This document shows positions 11,516 to 22,800 of a DNA stretch of 25,062 nt, piece by piece. This stretch comes from Pezizomycotina sp. ARF18. Lineage: Eukaryota > Ascomycota. Position numbers and translations under genes: made by a program. How positions within the stretch are numbered: position 1 is the stretch's first letter; the number at the start of each line of letters is the position of its first letter. The DNA lies in assembly GCA_002224055.1 (NCBI GenBank), contig AZLU01000368.1, positions 1 through 25,062 of the forward strand. The letters run 5' to 3'. Below the pieces are notes generated by a model. The model saw only the letters and a list, made by a program, of their open reading frames with translations, made no database searches and was not told the DNA's origin.

Positions 11516-11547
11516 TAAAAAAAGAAAGAAAGAAAGAAAAAAAAAAA
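11516..11547. repeat. (GAAA)n within an A-rich tract
   Basis: About four GAAA units flanked by A runs. A similar short GAAA tract lies near 1160-1182. Confidence 0.85.
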
Positions 11548-11706
11548 TTATTATTCGTATCCATCTGCAGGTGGAAAACACCTCCAGATTGCACATTTAC
11601 ATTGCATGCATCTATCATCACCTTGGCTATTGTTGTATCCCGGTAGCAGGAAAAAGCGGCACTTGAGTCTCTTTCCTTTTTTTTCCTTCTTAGATGTTAT
11701 CACTGA

Positions 11707-11707
<1 letters not shown>

Positions 11708-11749
<42 letters not shown>

Positions 11750-11750
11750 T
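11708..11750. repeat. (ATT)14 microsatellite
   Basis: About fourteen perfect ATT units, the longest trinucleotide array here. Confidence 0.95.
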
Positions 11751-12156
11751 TATTTTGTATATTATTATTTATTGATTGCGTATTCTCTTCGAGCCTTGCA
11801 CACTGATTCTGTTCGTCCATGTGCGGGTCTCTTGCATGTACGTGCTACAGCACCAGAAGTGCCTATAAAACACTTACTGTTTATCAGAAAAAGAAAAATT
11901 GAGTTAACTAAATAAAAACAAATAAGTATAAGGTACTTGAGTAGATTAGGAATAAAAATAAAATAAAATAAAAAGCTCAAGCGAGATAGGATAGAAGGAA
12001 TTGCCAAAATGCCAATATTCCTCCGAATGTCTCACGACGGGTGTGCCAATAGTACTATACGCTCGAAAGGATTCCGACATGGAAGCATGCCATTTAATCT
12101 TTTGACCAGGAGCTATCGGATTTTCTTTAATGACTATCACCCTTTCGATGTATGTA

Positions 12157-12174
12157 TTATATATATATATATAT
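12157..12174. repeat. (AT)n microsatellite
   Basis: About nine AT units. Further AT arrays lie at about 12421-12434 and 12450-12462. Confidence 0.85.
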
Positions 12175-12883
12175 CATCGTTGCGATGAATTAATCATATT
12201 AAGTGTAACGAATGATCGCAATATTTAACTGCGAGAACACAAATGGAAAGCGAGAAGATGTAAAAGGTTTAAAACGGACCACTATCTCTTGTTCTTCCTT
12301 GTTATTAAACCTTGCTTTGCGATCGCGGTTTTGGATGGAGGACAAACTTGACTTGGGAAATGCAACAGTGCTGCAGGGTTGCGTTTTGCTTTTGAGATTA
12401 ATCGCTCATGACCGAATCTGTTATATATATATATCGCTATCTAAATTGATATATATATATACGAAATATATCGAGGATACTTATTTCTATGTATCTACTT
12501 TTCTATAAAGGTATATTTTAGAACCTTGGAAAAAAAATCTCCGGATTTTTAGAGATTCCTTGCCTTTTCCTAGCGTATTGCATAAGAGAATCGATGGGCA
12601 CATTATGCGATTTGCTCAGTGTTCCATTCGAGCTCTTCGGCCCGCCGGATCGAGATTTATCTCCTCTATATATTCTAGTATGATATACGTTGGCTTCATA
12701 CATGTGCATGAAAAAGGCCTTCCAGGTCTCCCTGACAGTAGATGTCGTATCATAGTTATTGATTCCAAGAGAGAGAGACAACGCATTAAAAATCGTATAT
12801 TTGGTTTTTCTCCCTGAATCCCAGGCGCGGCAGCTGTTCCTTGTCATCCGTTGTCGGGCTCGGAACCGAACCAGAGCTCGGAT

Positions 12884-12906
12884 ACCTGTTGCAAATTGCA
12901 ACAGGT
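12884..12906. repeat. 23-base perfect palindrome
   Basis: ACCTGTTGCAA, one central A, then TTGCAACAGGT: an 11-bp perfect inverted repeat with a one-base centre. Just left of it GCTCGGA is repeated (about 12858 and 12876), with TCGGAACCGA inside the first unit. The form resembles a site for a dimeric DNA-binding protein, but no factor is assigned. Confidence 0.9.
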
Positions 12907-14935
12907 TTGTAACATAGGGCGGTCGACTGTCTCTTGATGTTACGTATCATTGCATTAATCAAAAAAATTTTTTTTTTTGGCATCGTCTATACCTAGGTAT
13001 CTCATAGCAGCAGAGTGGATAAGTTATTTGCGTTAAAGACCTCAATCGAATTCTAATGTCGCCGTCGTTGATCGATAGGTGACTTTTATACGCCGTTATC
13101 ATGCTAGATAACATAGAGAATTGGCCAACACTGGCTAAACGCATGCAATAAGTGGAATGGGCGGTGTCGTTCTGGTGAAACGGGACCTTAATTTATCGTG
13201 TGTCCAATAAAGATTTTTAATATTGATATTTGTATATCGTGACGGTATTGATCTCGAGAACGCCAGCGTTTATTTATGATCATATAGAGGCTAGTGATCA
13301 CTCAGTACCTATTTGTCATGTGAGCAAGAGAGTAAGAGAAATTCAGAAAGCGTTCCTAGCTGAAAACTGAGCCAAGACGTCGCGTCGTGATGGTAGAATG
13401 TTCGTATGATAATAACATGATTGGTATGGATATTATGTTGGAATATTTGATACTGGACTCTCTGTAATTGCTACGAAGAAGACTGGACTCCTATGTATAT
13501 TTACATTGAATGTTGGAACTGCTTTGAATAACTATGATTTCTGAATAGGGAGAGCCGGTCCCGAATGATTTATTGGTCTGCCGTCCGTCCATCGTATTAA
13601 GCTGTGTATGATGATGTTGAGATATATCTAAAATGTTTATTTGACGGGAACCGCGTATGATTCAAATGAGAATAAGCAACTGGTGCGTAATATATTACCT
13701 CGATAATGCTTTGACTGCACATCTAGTGGATGTAGCTTTTTTCTCTCGATCTTCTCCAGCGTTTGTAGGAAGGCCTCACGCGCGTAATGTGTATAAATGA
13801 TATCTCGATAAAGAAATCTCATGAGCTCAATTTCTACATTGGCCAGTGGGCTCTTTCTTAACTTGGCTATATCTCGAGCTATAAACATTAACATACGTCC
13901 TTTACATTGTCAAAACGCTAAAATAAATGGGATGTATAAGGTAGGTAAATAAAAACAAACGACCCCTCTGCTGTTTTGCAAGGTAGGACTAGCCAGAAAA
14001 AAAAAAAAAAAGACAGAGTTAAGAGGGAAACAACAGTCTTTGAATAAATGCTATTGTATTGCACAAACTCGAGAGCGAAGTATACTAGTAAATAAGATTT
14101 AAATCACGCTCTTTCGAACGTCCTTAGCTATATCCATTCTATTTCCGTATCCGGTCTAAATTCTTGGTAAACTATTATATATCTGAACACCCACATCACG
14201 ATGTCCTCTTTGAAGTCTTATCCTTATTATAGCCCTAGTCAATTTGTGTCTTGATACTCTCTATGATGCTTGGAGCCAGCAGTGAATATATATTTAGCTT
14301 GATACTATATTTATCTTCCCTTCCGGATGGCCTTTAGAGGCGATATTACTGTAATTCTAAAATGCTTATAAAACAATTCCAAAAAATGGACAAAAAAAGG
14401 AAAGCATCTAGGGTACACTTGTATATAACGGAACCTTCGTATAAATAGGAAAAGCCAGATAGCCGGTCAGATATGACATGAGAAGAAGGTTGAAATCGGC
14501 ATATGATTATATCACGCAATGAAAGAAGAAGGGCAAAGAGGATGTGCATTTAAGGGGCGAGAATGAAATCACGACAGCAGACCGTTAGAAGTGCCGTTAA
14601 AAGGCAAAAGGGAGAGAGAAAAGGAGAGACATAGAGAGAACGGGTCAGTGGTATATTCCATGAGTATTGAATATAAAATATTAGTGTTGATCAATGCATA
14701 TTAAAGCAAAAACCTTCGAAAGGAAATCAATGTTCGAGCCTAAATCGTTTCCCAAAACCAAAAATCATGAACAGATTGACGATGCTGCTATAAATAAAAG
14801 GGGAAAAAGGGGAAAAAAGACGTTGCAAAAGGAAAGGTATAATTGTAATTAGAACAAACAGCAATTAGGGAATCTATATTCGCTATAGCAACGTTAACAC
14901 TTGTCTCATTTACAACGCAGGAGCCTCATTGCCAC

Positions 14936-16983
14936 TTATTGATGAAAGTTTGCGGACAGGCTCGCGAAGGCGTCTGGGCTATGCCTGCCGCTCTGCCAGC
15001 CCCCCAAATCGACACTTTCCTGACTATTATGCCGTGCGCCATTTGGGGGCCTGTTTTGAGATACGACACTATTCATTAAGAATGGATTATTGCTACCAGA
15101 GGCCGGAGCGGCAACTTTCGCTCTGGATCCTGGACTTGCGGCGCCTCTGGGACTGGTTGTTGACTCTGATTTGGTGTTGGGGCAAATTGTGGGTAGTTGT
15201 ATAGGGCATTATAGTATTCTTGTCAACTCTACGGTCTGCTGGTGATAAAGAGATTGTTGTTGGGGAAATGCTGTTGTTGCTGTGGTTGTTGATAAGGAAA
15301 CTGCTGCTGCTGCAATTGCTGCTGTTGCAGGAAGAATTGATTTGGATCCTGATATTGCTGTGGATATTGCTGCATTTGTGCTGCACATTTTGCTGTTGAA
15401 AATTCGGTTGCTGGAAATTTGGCTGCTGAACATTTGGCTGCTGATATTGGCTGCTGAACGTTTTGCTGCTGGAATGGCATCTGAGGGAATTGCTGCTGCT
15501 GCTGATGCTGTGAAGCGTAAGGGTTGTGTACGATTGGAGGAAGGGTTGGCGGTATTCTGCTGAGTTTGTGCTTGTTGATACTGCTGGGTTTGGCCAAACT
15601 GCTGTGGAATATTGGCGCTATTCTGCCAGAACTGCTGCTGCTCCTGTTGTTGTGGCTGTCCTTGCGAGAGCTGTTGTGGTTGCTGAAATTGCTGAGATTG
15701 TTGTACATGTTGCTGCTGTAATGGCTGGAATTGTTGGGGTTGCTGGGAAAGCTGGGAAAGCTGCAGCTGCTGTTGCTGCGGCGGTTGTTGCTGGAATTGA
15801 GGGTACGGATTTGTTCCTGCATACCCTGACCTGTAAATCCTTGTTGATTGAATGGATTACTCATGGCGGCTGGGTTTGGTGCTTGCTGTTGTTGAGTATA
15901 TTGTTGTGGAGCATTCTGGAGCTGCTGCTGCTGCTCGTTGTCTAGTGCTTCAAAAGGATTCGAAGATTGTTGACGCGGGGCAGGCGAGCTATTCGCGGGG
16001 ACAGTCTTCTTGACAACTGGCTTGTCCTTTGGCGGTGGGACGGGCGAACTTGCACCGCTAACCCGTATTAATATCTCTACAGCTTGCTCCAGATTTCCAT
16101 TAACACTCCGCAGCACCTGTACAGACCGCTTGGCGTCCGGAAAACCCATATCTTTCAGTTTCGTTACTTTAGCTTCCCATTCAGGAGGAATTATGTCAAC
16201 ACTCCGTTCATTCCCAGCACCCGGGAAGCTTTCGGTTCAGGGGCTGGCGACTTAGATTTGAACTTGCTGAAATCTGACAAAGTGAAAGATTTGTCAACAC
16301 TCGGCGATGGCTGTCGGACAATCCCGGCTCCAGTTGCAGTTGAGGGACTAAGATATTCTCGTTGCGGCGAGGAGGCAGTCCTTGTAGCACTATCCCTTCG
16401 AACTTCCCTTGTTCGTACTTTTGTCGCAGGTATCTCTCCATGATCGAGTCCGACTCCTCCGCGTTGAGAGGCACTGGGTTCTTGGCTGGTCGGGGTTCCA
16501 TGTGACATTCGAAGCGAGGTTACCCGTTCGGCGCATATTCTAATATTCCAAAATATGAGACTAAATTGAAAAGTATGGAAAAATAAATTTCATTCTTCTC
16601 TATTTGAGAGCAGTAATTTTCGAGAGTTGAACTTACATCAACTTGGTCATTGGTCCAAGTATCCAAGCTTATGCTCTTCACCTTAGATATATGTGTGCCG
16701 AGCTTGCGATGGAGAGCTGCACACCGTACGCAGAGAAAGATACCCAGCTAGACGATTAAAGAGTGTCAGGATCGTAAGAGCGTTCTACCCAAATAACCAC
16801 AGATAATTTAATAACAGATAACGGATCGTATGCACAAGGATTTTTCCATTTCTGCCTAGAAGCCATGCAGAAATATATAGATTGAATCGATAATCAAGCG
16901 CGACTTACACTCCAACTCGCCCAACCTATTGTTTTTTTTTTTTTTTAGAAAAAAGGGTAAATTAGCAATTGGATGAAAAAATT

Positions 16984-17017
<34 letters not shown>

Positions 17018-17164
17018 TAAAAATACAAAAAACTCGTCGAAAAACCTACTTGGGTTCTTGGTTCCACAATCGGCGCAAACATTGTTTCCAGGGACTTTCA
17101 GTAATTCATGCAGCTGCTTTTCGTTCTTCTGCTGCTGCCTCTTCGACAGCGCCGAGGACATCAT
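14936..17164 (-). CDS. GTS1: ArfGAP protein with UBA domain and glutamine-rich tail (Gts1 type)
   Basis: Stimulates GTP hydrolysis on Arf GTPases; yeast Gts1 combines the same ArfGAP, UBA and Q-rich parts. Exon 1 (17164..17050) encodes MMSSALSKRQQQ...NVCADCGTKNP. Exon 2 is 17 bases (16925..16909, SWASWS). Exon 3 (16747..16637) encodes LGIFLCVRCAALHRKLG...TNDQVD. Exon 4 (16539..14936) holds the rest. The zinc finger is complete: CADC, 16 residues, CVRC, then four residues and the catalytic Arg. The ArfGAP part spans about residues 15-130. The UBA (PPEWEAKVTKLKDMGFPDAK...) lies at about 198-240. The Q-rich tail follows, with three NPF motifs (15952-15960, 15850-15858, 15080-15088), and the end is ...SPDAFASLSANFHQ-stop. 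NPF motifs bind EH domains in endocytic proteins, consistent with a coat or endocytic role (inference). Expected length is about 615 residues. Exon 4 changes frame at least eight times, for example near 16494, 16350, 16222, 15813 and 15105. Confidence 0.94.
15230..15815 (-). repeat. CAG/CAA-rich stretch encoding the Q-rich tail
   Basis: Read in the right frame (which changes several times) this is dominated by Gln with Pro, Phe and Tyr, for example QYQQPNVQQPNFQQPNFQQQ. In neighbouring frames the same bases read as Ser/Asn or Ala runs, and those are artefacts. Confidence 0.85.
16909..16925 (-). other. GTS1: 17-base microexon of the ArfGAP gene
   Basis: Bounded by an acceptor CAATAG and a donor GTAAGT. 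With one base from exon 1 it makes six codons (SWASWS), giving exactly the 16 residues required between the two zinc CxxC pairs. That match supports the exon strongly. Confidence 0.9.
16926..17049 (-). other. Intron 1 of the ArfGAP gene with a poly(T)/poly(A) core
   Basis: 124-base intron, donor GTAGGT, branch-like GCTAAT, acceptor CAATAG. On the plus strand T20 (16985-17004) directly abuts A13 (17005-17017), so the transcript can form a 13-bp A-U hairpin. A further T16 lies at 16931-16946, next to the acceptor. Confidence 0.85.
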
Positions 17165-19847
17165 CTCGCTCGCTCACAAGAAAGGGTGCAAAATTTGTAG
17201 GTTTTAATTATCGGCAGGGCGATCTCGTAGCGGAGGTTCGGATGTTACCCGGCTTGCAAGGTATTAAGCAAAGTATAAACACTGACGAGGAAATGTATGA
17301 GGGGATACTCAATGGCGAGCGGCTTCGATCGGACCTGGGTGGTAGGCAGGCCTCTAGGAGCGAGAGAAATTTCGGAGAGGAGGCGGGAATGGGAAAGGAG
17401 GGTTGTTAAACGCGTCCGAAAATGTGCGATTGGGTTTTTCGGGGTGCGGTATCCGGTCTGGAGCCGCAGCGAAATTGATAGAAAGGACGTTGTAGTCGAG
17501 GTAAAGGGGGAGAGAGCGAAGGAGACAATTCTGCTGACAGGGAGGATGATCGCGAGATTTCTTTCGTTTCTGCCGTGGATCTTCAAGGGAGGAAGGGGGC
17601 CTAGCGGTAGCCCACGACCATATGGAAGGAACTATGCAGTGTTTACTCGTCTCTCCCGGAAACGTAAACGAGAGAGCATTACTACTACTGCAAGTATCCT
17701 TCGGAGAAGAAAGAACGAAGAGCGAATAAAATATAATTGAATCAGAATAACAACAAACACTTCAAGGCGAAATAATGGGGAGGAAGTGGTGGTAGAAGGA
17801 GCAAAGAAAAAAAAAAGGAAGGAATAAAGGACAGGATGGATGAAAAAAGAATGGAGAGTAAGTAGAGCACGGGTAATGCAAAATAGCGGGTAAGAGGGGG
17901 ATCTTGTTTTTGTGTGCGGAGATCAAACTCGGCAACCAGTACCCACACACCCACACCACTAAGAGGTATTTTACCCTTTCCCCTGTTCTCGTTGATTTGC
18001 ATACACTTTATCGACTTTAGCTAATATTTTGTAGAGTAAGTAATAAATTCCTGTATACAAGTATTAATATATTTATCAAACAATTAAGGGCTAAATGTTT
18101 ATTTAACAGCTCTGAATATATTATATGGTTAAATAAATATAGATAAATCTATATATATTTATTAAACTTGTGTATTTGTATGTGACAGTTGAATAAAACT
18201 TCTTTTCAAGTTCATTTCTACTGTATCGGATTACCTCTCTTAAAGTGCTCCGCTTGGTTGGAGGTGAGTTGATTGAAAACATTCACGAAAAATTAAATAA
18301 CTTCTCTGTTCCTAGACTTCTTAACATCTATTAATACTTTTTGGATTCAGAATTCGTCCGTTCGAGCCTTTGATTTATACAGGATATTGATATAAAATAA
18401 AATAAGTTTAAAACACGAGTGAGGAAGAAAGAGCAGAGCAGAAGGGAAGAAGATATGAGACCAGAGCCCAGGACAAGGAATAAGGGAGCGGGTATCAGTG
18501 CTTAGTATTAGAGATACCGTTCCCTTTTCTTTCTTTCTTTTTTTTTTTTCTTTTTTTTTTCTAAACGAACGCGGAAGGGATATGCTCTTTGGCTAAGGTT
18601 ACCATACGACAGCCACGCAACGCGGGAGGGTGGAAAAGGTGCATGATTCGGGTTGTTGTACTTAACAGACAAAGTTAAACAGAGCTCTGTTATGTATATT
18701 TTGAGCACTTAAACTACCAGCACTCGAGAAATTGTGACTATTTTTACTATACAAATGGCCTAGACTTTGAATGATCCTTTCTTCAACCTCTGGAAAAATA
18801 AAGAGAGAGAGAGAGGAGAGAGAAGGAAAGAAGCCCTAAATATATTCAAGGCCTCATGATCAAATATTACGCTATACAATAATTCAATTCCTTCCCTTTC
18901 CCTTTCTTCTGAATACCCAACACATATTTCTCCCCTTTTTCCCCTTCTATAATGGTAATTGAGATTTGATGACTGAAAAAAAAATTTGATTAAATTTATT
19001 ATTATATATAAAAATTACAATTGTACAAGGGATTCTTTCTCTATTGTCTGCGGGCTGTATAGATGTACACATAAGTTTGGGCTCAAGAATGGTTGAAAAG
19101 TCCAACTCGTCGCGCGGAAGTTTTATTGGCAGGGTCAAATTTTTAGGGGTTACACGAGTTTAGACAGCAAGCCCGCCAGTTTGAGGTTGAGGATAAATTT
19201 CTTCATGAGAAGCATATCAGATGTAGTAAAATATATATTACTAAATAATTAAGCACCTAAATACCGGACTATAGCACTCGTACAGACATATTAAATGATG
19301 AATTATAGCTACGGAAGAAGAAACGGTCAAGGAACCGCGAGGAAATTTTTTGTAATTGCAAAGGAAACAAGCTCGTAAGGAAATATAAGGAAAATGAAAG
19401 TTTGCCGCTTAGAATGAACGTGTAAACAAAGGAAACAATCCAAAATGAAACGGAGGAGAAAAGCACCATATGTGAAAGTTGCGATGAGATGACGATAAGC
19501 TGATCAAATGGACGCGCGCTATTTACTGATTGATGAAAGAAAAAGGCTGTAATAAATAGGGAGGGAAAAGATGCATAGTTTAGAGGTAATGCGGATTGGT
19601 ATGCGATAGCGAAATGAGGCTACTGAGAGGAAATTTTGCACTTTAATAAAAGGAAGAGAAAATCACGCGGTTGCGCTAAGATCAGAATGAATGAGAAAGG
19701 AGGTATAGAAAATAAATGTTATGTTGAAGTTCTCACAGAATACACGCGGCTAGCTTCGGTGAGTATTAGATACATCAGTGAAAGGAGGCAGGGGAAAAAA
19801 ATAAAGAAAAAAAAAGGACAAGATATAGTGAAGATGTAGGTCTTCGA
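17165..19847. other. Intergenic region upstream of the ArfGAP gene
   Basis: About 2.7 kb between the ArfGAP start and the phosphatase stop. The 500-600 bases next to the ArfGAP start are pyrimidine-rich on its coding strand, as is common in fungal promoters and leaders. The plus-strand open frame 17297..17740 lies in this biased stretch and is probably chance. Other contents are a T-rich tract near 18524-18560 and a GA-rich repeat at about 18800-18820. No gene is supported. Confidence 0.6.
18798..18828. repeat. (GA)n-rich tract
   Basis: Run of GA units with minor interruptions. Confidence 0.75.
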
Positions 19848-22800
19848 CTAATATCCAAATTCGCATCGAGAGATGACCACAGGCCCGTACTTGCTTGTTG
19901 TTTGCAATGAGCATCTCCCTGGACGATTAAATCGATCGCCAGATTGAGCGGAGGCGCGTATTTTTCATTCATTTGCTGGGTATAATCCACTACTGGCGTT
20001 TCGTACGCCGCAAAGATGGCATAATTACGCCGGGCCATTAGCTTTCTGTGTTCCCTGGGCTGCCATTGACATCGGTCGCGAACATCTCAATCATGTCCTC
20101 TTTCGTGTCAGATGGAGCGTTTGTGCTTCTCATCCATTTTGCGGATATAGAGCTGCTTATTGTTATGGAGCATTCTCATGACCATGTTGGTGGGCGGAGC
20201 GTTGACGATACCAGAGGAGATAATCTGGTACATCGTCTTGTGGTCGGCGGGCTTGGACGGGTCGTGAACAAGCCACACACAGCAGTTCACGTCCCACTGA
20301 GGAAAGTGAATCTGAACCCTCTGGCATGGGCAATGCCTTGCAGAGTCCTGATTAGGTAAGTCCGTTCGAGGTCCTTTGACTCGTGGGTCCAGAATCTCTC
20401 AGGTCGTCAAGAAGGTCGACTTCTCCGAAAACGGACACTTTGCCACTTAGCAGGCCGCTCTTCCCGACGGCTTTCTTGACTTGGTTGAAACCCTCTCCCA
20501 CGATGGTCTTCGCACCGACTACTCCTGCAACGCCTCCTGCGATCTTGCCGGTCATATTGAACAGGCCGTTAACCGCTTCTTAGATTGCTGCATAGTATTT
20601 ACCATGGACTCTGCCATGTCCATGCGAGGGTAAACGATAGGAACTGTAAGAATGACGAGTACATGCTGAACGGAAGCAGGGAGCGTTGCGATTCTGGGGA
20701 AAAGCCTTGGTACGTTGGGCCGGCCATGACTTGGTGCGGGTTCCTTTCGGACTGGTGTCAGGCCCGACAAGAGCTACACCGGGGCCAAGGTATTTGATGA
20801 ATGCCATCCCGTTCCGGTGATAGAGAAGAGTCCCTCTCATCAGGTACCGCTTTCAAAATGTTGAGAGTGGTGTGGTGCTGGAACAAGAGGTACCAATCGA
20901 GAGCGATCCTGCCAATGTTTTTGAACATGTTCGAGAATTGCATATACTCGGGATAAGAACCAAATCCGTCAAATCTAAGGCAACATATATTAGCACACGA
21001 AATCCTGTATGGTGTAAATTACGCGATGAGCTTACATATCATGGTCATCAAGCTGACAAATGTGGGGAATCTGAGCCCAAGCTTCCTAAGATGCGGCTGA
21101 TCAAGGTGAGATGAATAATAGTGAAAATAAGCATGTTGGACGTCTTCTTCGTGTTTTGGTGACCAAGCTGAATTCTTTCTATTTCTTTGCCCTTGGTTCG
21201 ATCCATTCCTATTGATCACCCGCCCCATATACATTAGCTCGGATGAGAAAATATGAAGGGGTAGTAAAGGAGCTAACATACCTTGAGAAGAGGAATCTCA
21301 CGCCACATCCTATCAGCAAAATTTGGCCGCCGCAGCCAATCTGGCAGTGAAATCCACCAACTTCTACGTGTTTCTTGCATGACGTCCTTCCACAGGAAAC
21401 CCGTACCGCCAGTTTGGTCCTCTCATTCGGATGGACATGCATGCCGTAATCGTTATTGCTGTGCGAAATGAACCTCCAATTTCTTTCGGTCCTTCCAGCG
21501 ACCAAAAATTCATACCTGGTGCAGCCGACTTGTGATGTGACAGCATAAGTCCATTTGGCCGGCATATCGCCCATCTGGATATCTATGTCATATCGGTAGA
21601 AGGTCCAGTTCTTGTGAGCGAAGATAGGATGACCCTCGAGCTGTCTTGGATTCGGAGACAAATCAAGCGTTTGATGCAAATGAATGGATGGAGGATCCAT
21701 CGAAGTTACTAGCAGAATGGACCCAAGCCATATTCCATGGTCTAGATCCATGTTGGTGTAACGCAGATACGGACCGAAATATACTCCGTTAGAAGGAGCC
21801 GCTTTGTAACCTGAAATTCCGGGTATGTTTACTACCGTCACAGGTTGCGGCATCGTTTGGCCGGGCATCGGGGGAAGCGTCATTTGCATGCCATAAGCGG
21901 ATGCCGCTGGGCTCAGGACAGCTTCTGAGAACATTCCCGGCGACATGATTCCCGGTGACATTGGGGCGAACCCCGGCGACATCTGCCCCGACATGAGGCT
22001 CAGTCCGGTTTCCGGAGCGGGAATTCCCACTGAGTGCGTTGGGTCGGGATGTGTATATAATAGTATTGTCCGGAGCTTGCGTCAAGATGGCTCATCCAGC
22101 CATCAGGAAGTGGTGGGGGAGAAGCAAGTCCGGCATCTATCTGGCTTTTGGCATCGCCTCCGCTCACAGTTACGTACTGAGTTGTGATATTTTCGGGCTG
22201 TTTCTGGTCAGGGTGCTGCATCCCCTGTTGACGATATATATCAAAAGGCAAGGGTTGTTGCATCTGCTGTTGTCCTGGAGACATCGACATCTGCCCGGGG
22301 ACATTGGCATCTGCCCCGGTTGTGGCATTTGGCCCGGTGGGAGTTGCATTTGTTGCTGTTGCTGTTGCTGCTGTTGCTGCTGTTCATGGTACTGTTGCTG
22401 TAGCTGTTGCTGCTGTAGCTGTAGCTGTTGCTGCAACTTTACCTGATCATGATATTGCTGTTCTTGTCCCGGCCCATAGCCATTAGGATGCTGTTGCTGG
22501 GCAGGTTGGAGTTGATTAGGGTCCTGAAGCTGACGGGAGCTTTCGCCTTGAGGGGGTTGTTGCTGTTGCAGTTGCTGCTGAAACGCTGGATCCGATTTCT
22601 CTGCCGGGTAACCACCGGAGGTCATGGCGGCATTGTTCGCCGGGTTGTTCGAAGGCGCCAGACTTGCGTATGAGGGCGGCGGCTCGTCCCCGACGTTCAG
22701 GCGTTGGAATTCCTGCTCAAGAGCTTGAGCGGCTTGACTTTGCCGGATTGGTGTTGCGCCGTTTTCTAGATTCTGGTCAGGAGCAGGGATGAACTGAGGT

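Larger units (their letters stand above)
10405..14935. other. Gene-free AT-rich stretch between the thioredoxin and ArfGAP genes
   Basis: About 4.5 kb. The right part is the 3' flank of the ArfGAP gene; the left part is the promoter and 5' flank of the thioredoxin gene. It holds T25, A15, T31, (ATT)n and (AT)n tracts and the 23-base palindrome at 12884-12906. The open frames at 12518..12901 and 13637..13894 (both minus) have no recognisable domain and no convincing extension through splicing. Confidence 0.6.

Noticed and set aside
12518-12901. Minus-strand open frame of 127 codons
   Set aside because: No recognisable domain, overlaps the palindrome, and does not extend by plausible splicing.
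13637-13894. Minus-strand frame of 85 codons containing the string FLYRDII, considered as a LYR-motif protein
   Set aside because: Only the three-residue LYR match is present. The spaced basic residues and the downstream Phe/Arg pattern of LYR proteins are missing, and no adjoining exon fits.
15526-15945. Plus-strand Ala/Val/Leu-rich frames opposite the Q-rich regions (also 22304..22486)
   Set aside because: These are antisense readings of CAG/CAA repeats, with no independent support.
15229-16149. The single open frame of 306 codons taken at face value as the protein
   Set aside because: It begins in the middle of the UBA domain and drifts into Ser/Asn and Ala frames of the Q-rich tail. It is a fragment of the ArfGAP gene, not a separate gene.
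17297-17740. Plus-strand open frame of 147 codons upstream of the ArfGAP gene
   Set aside because: It lies in the purine-rich complement of a pyrimidine-rich promoter or leader, and its Arg/Glu/Lys content is what that bias gives. No family recognised.
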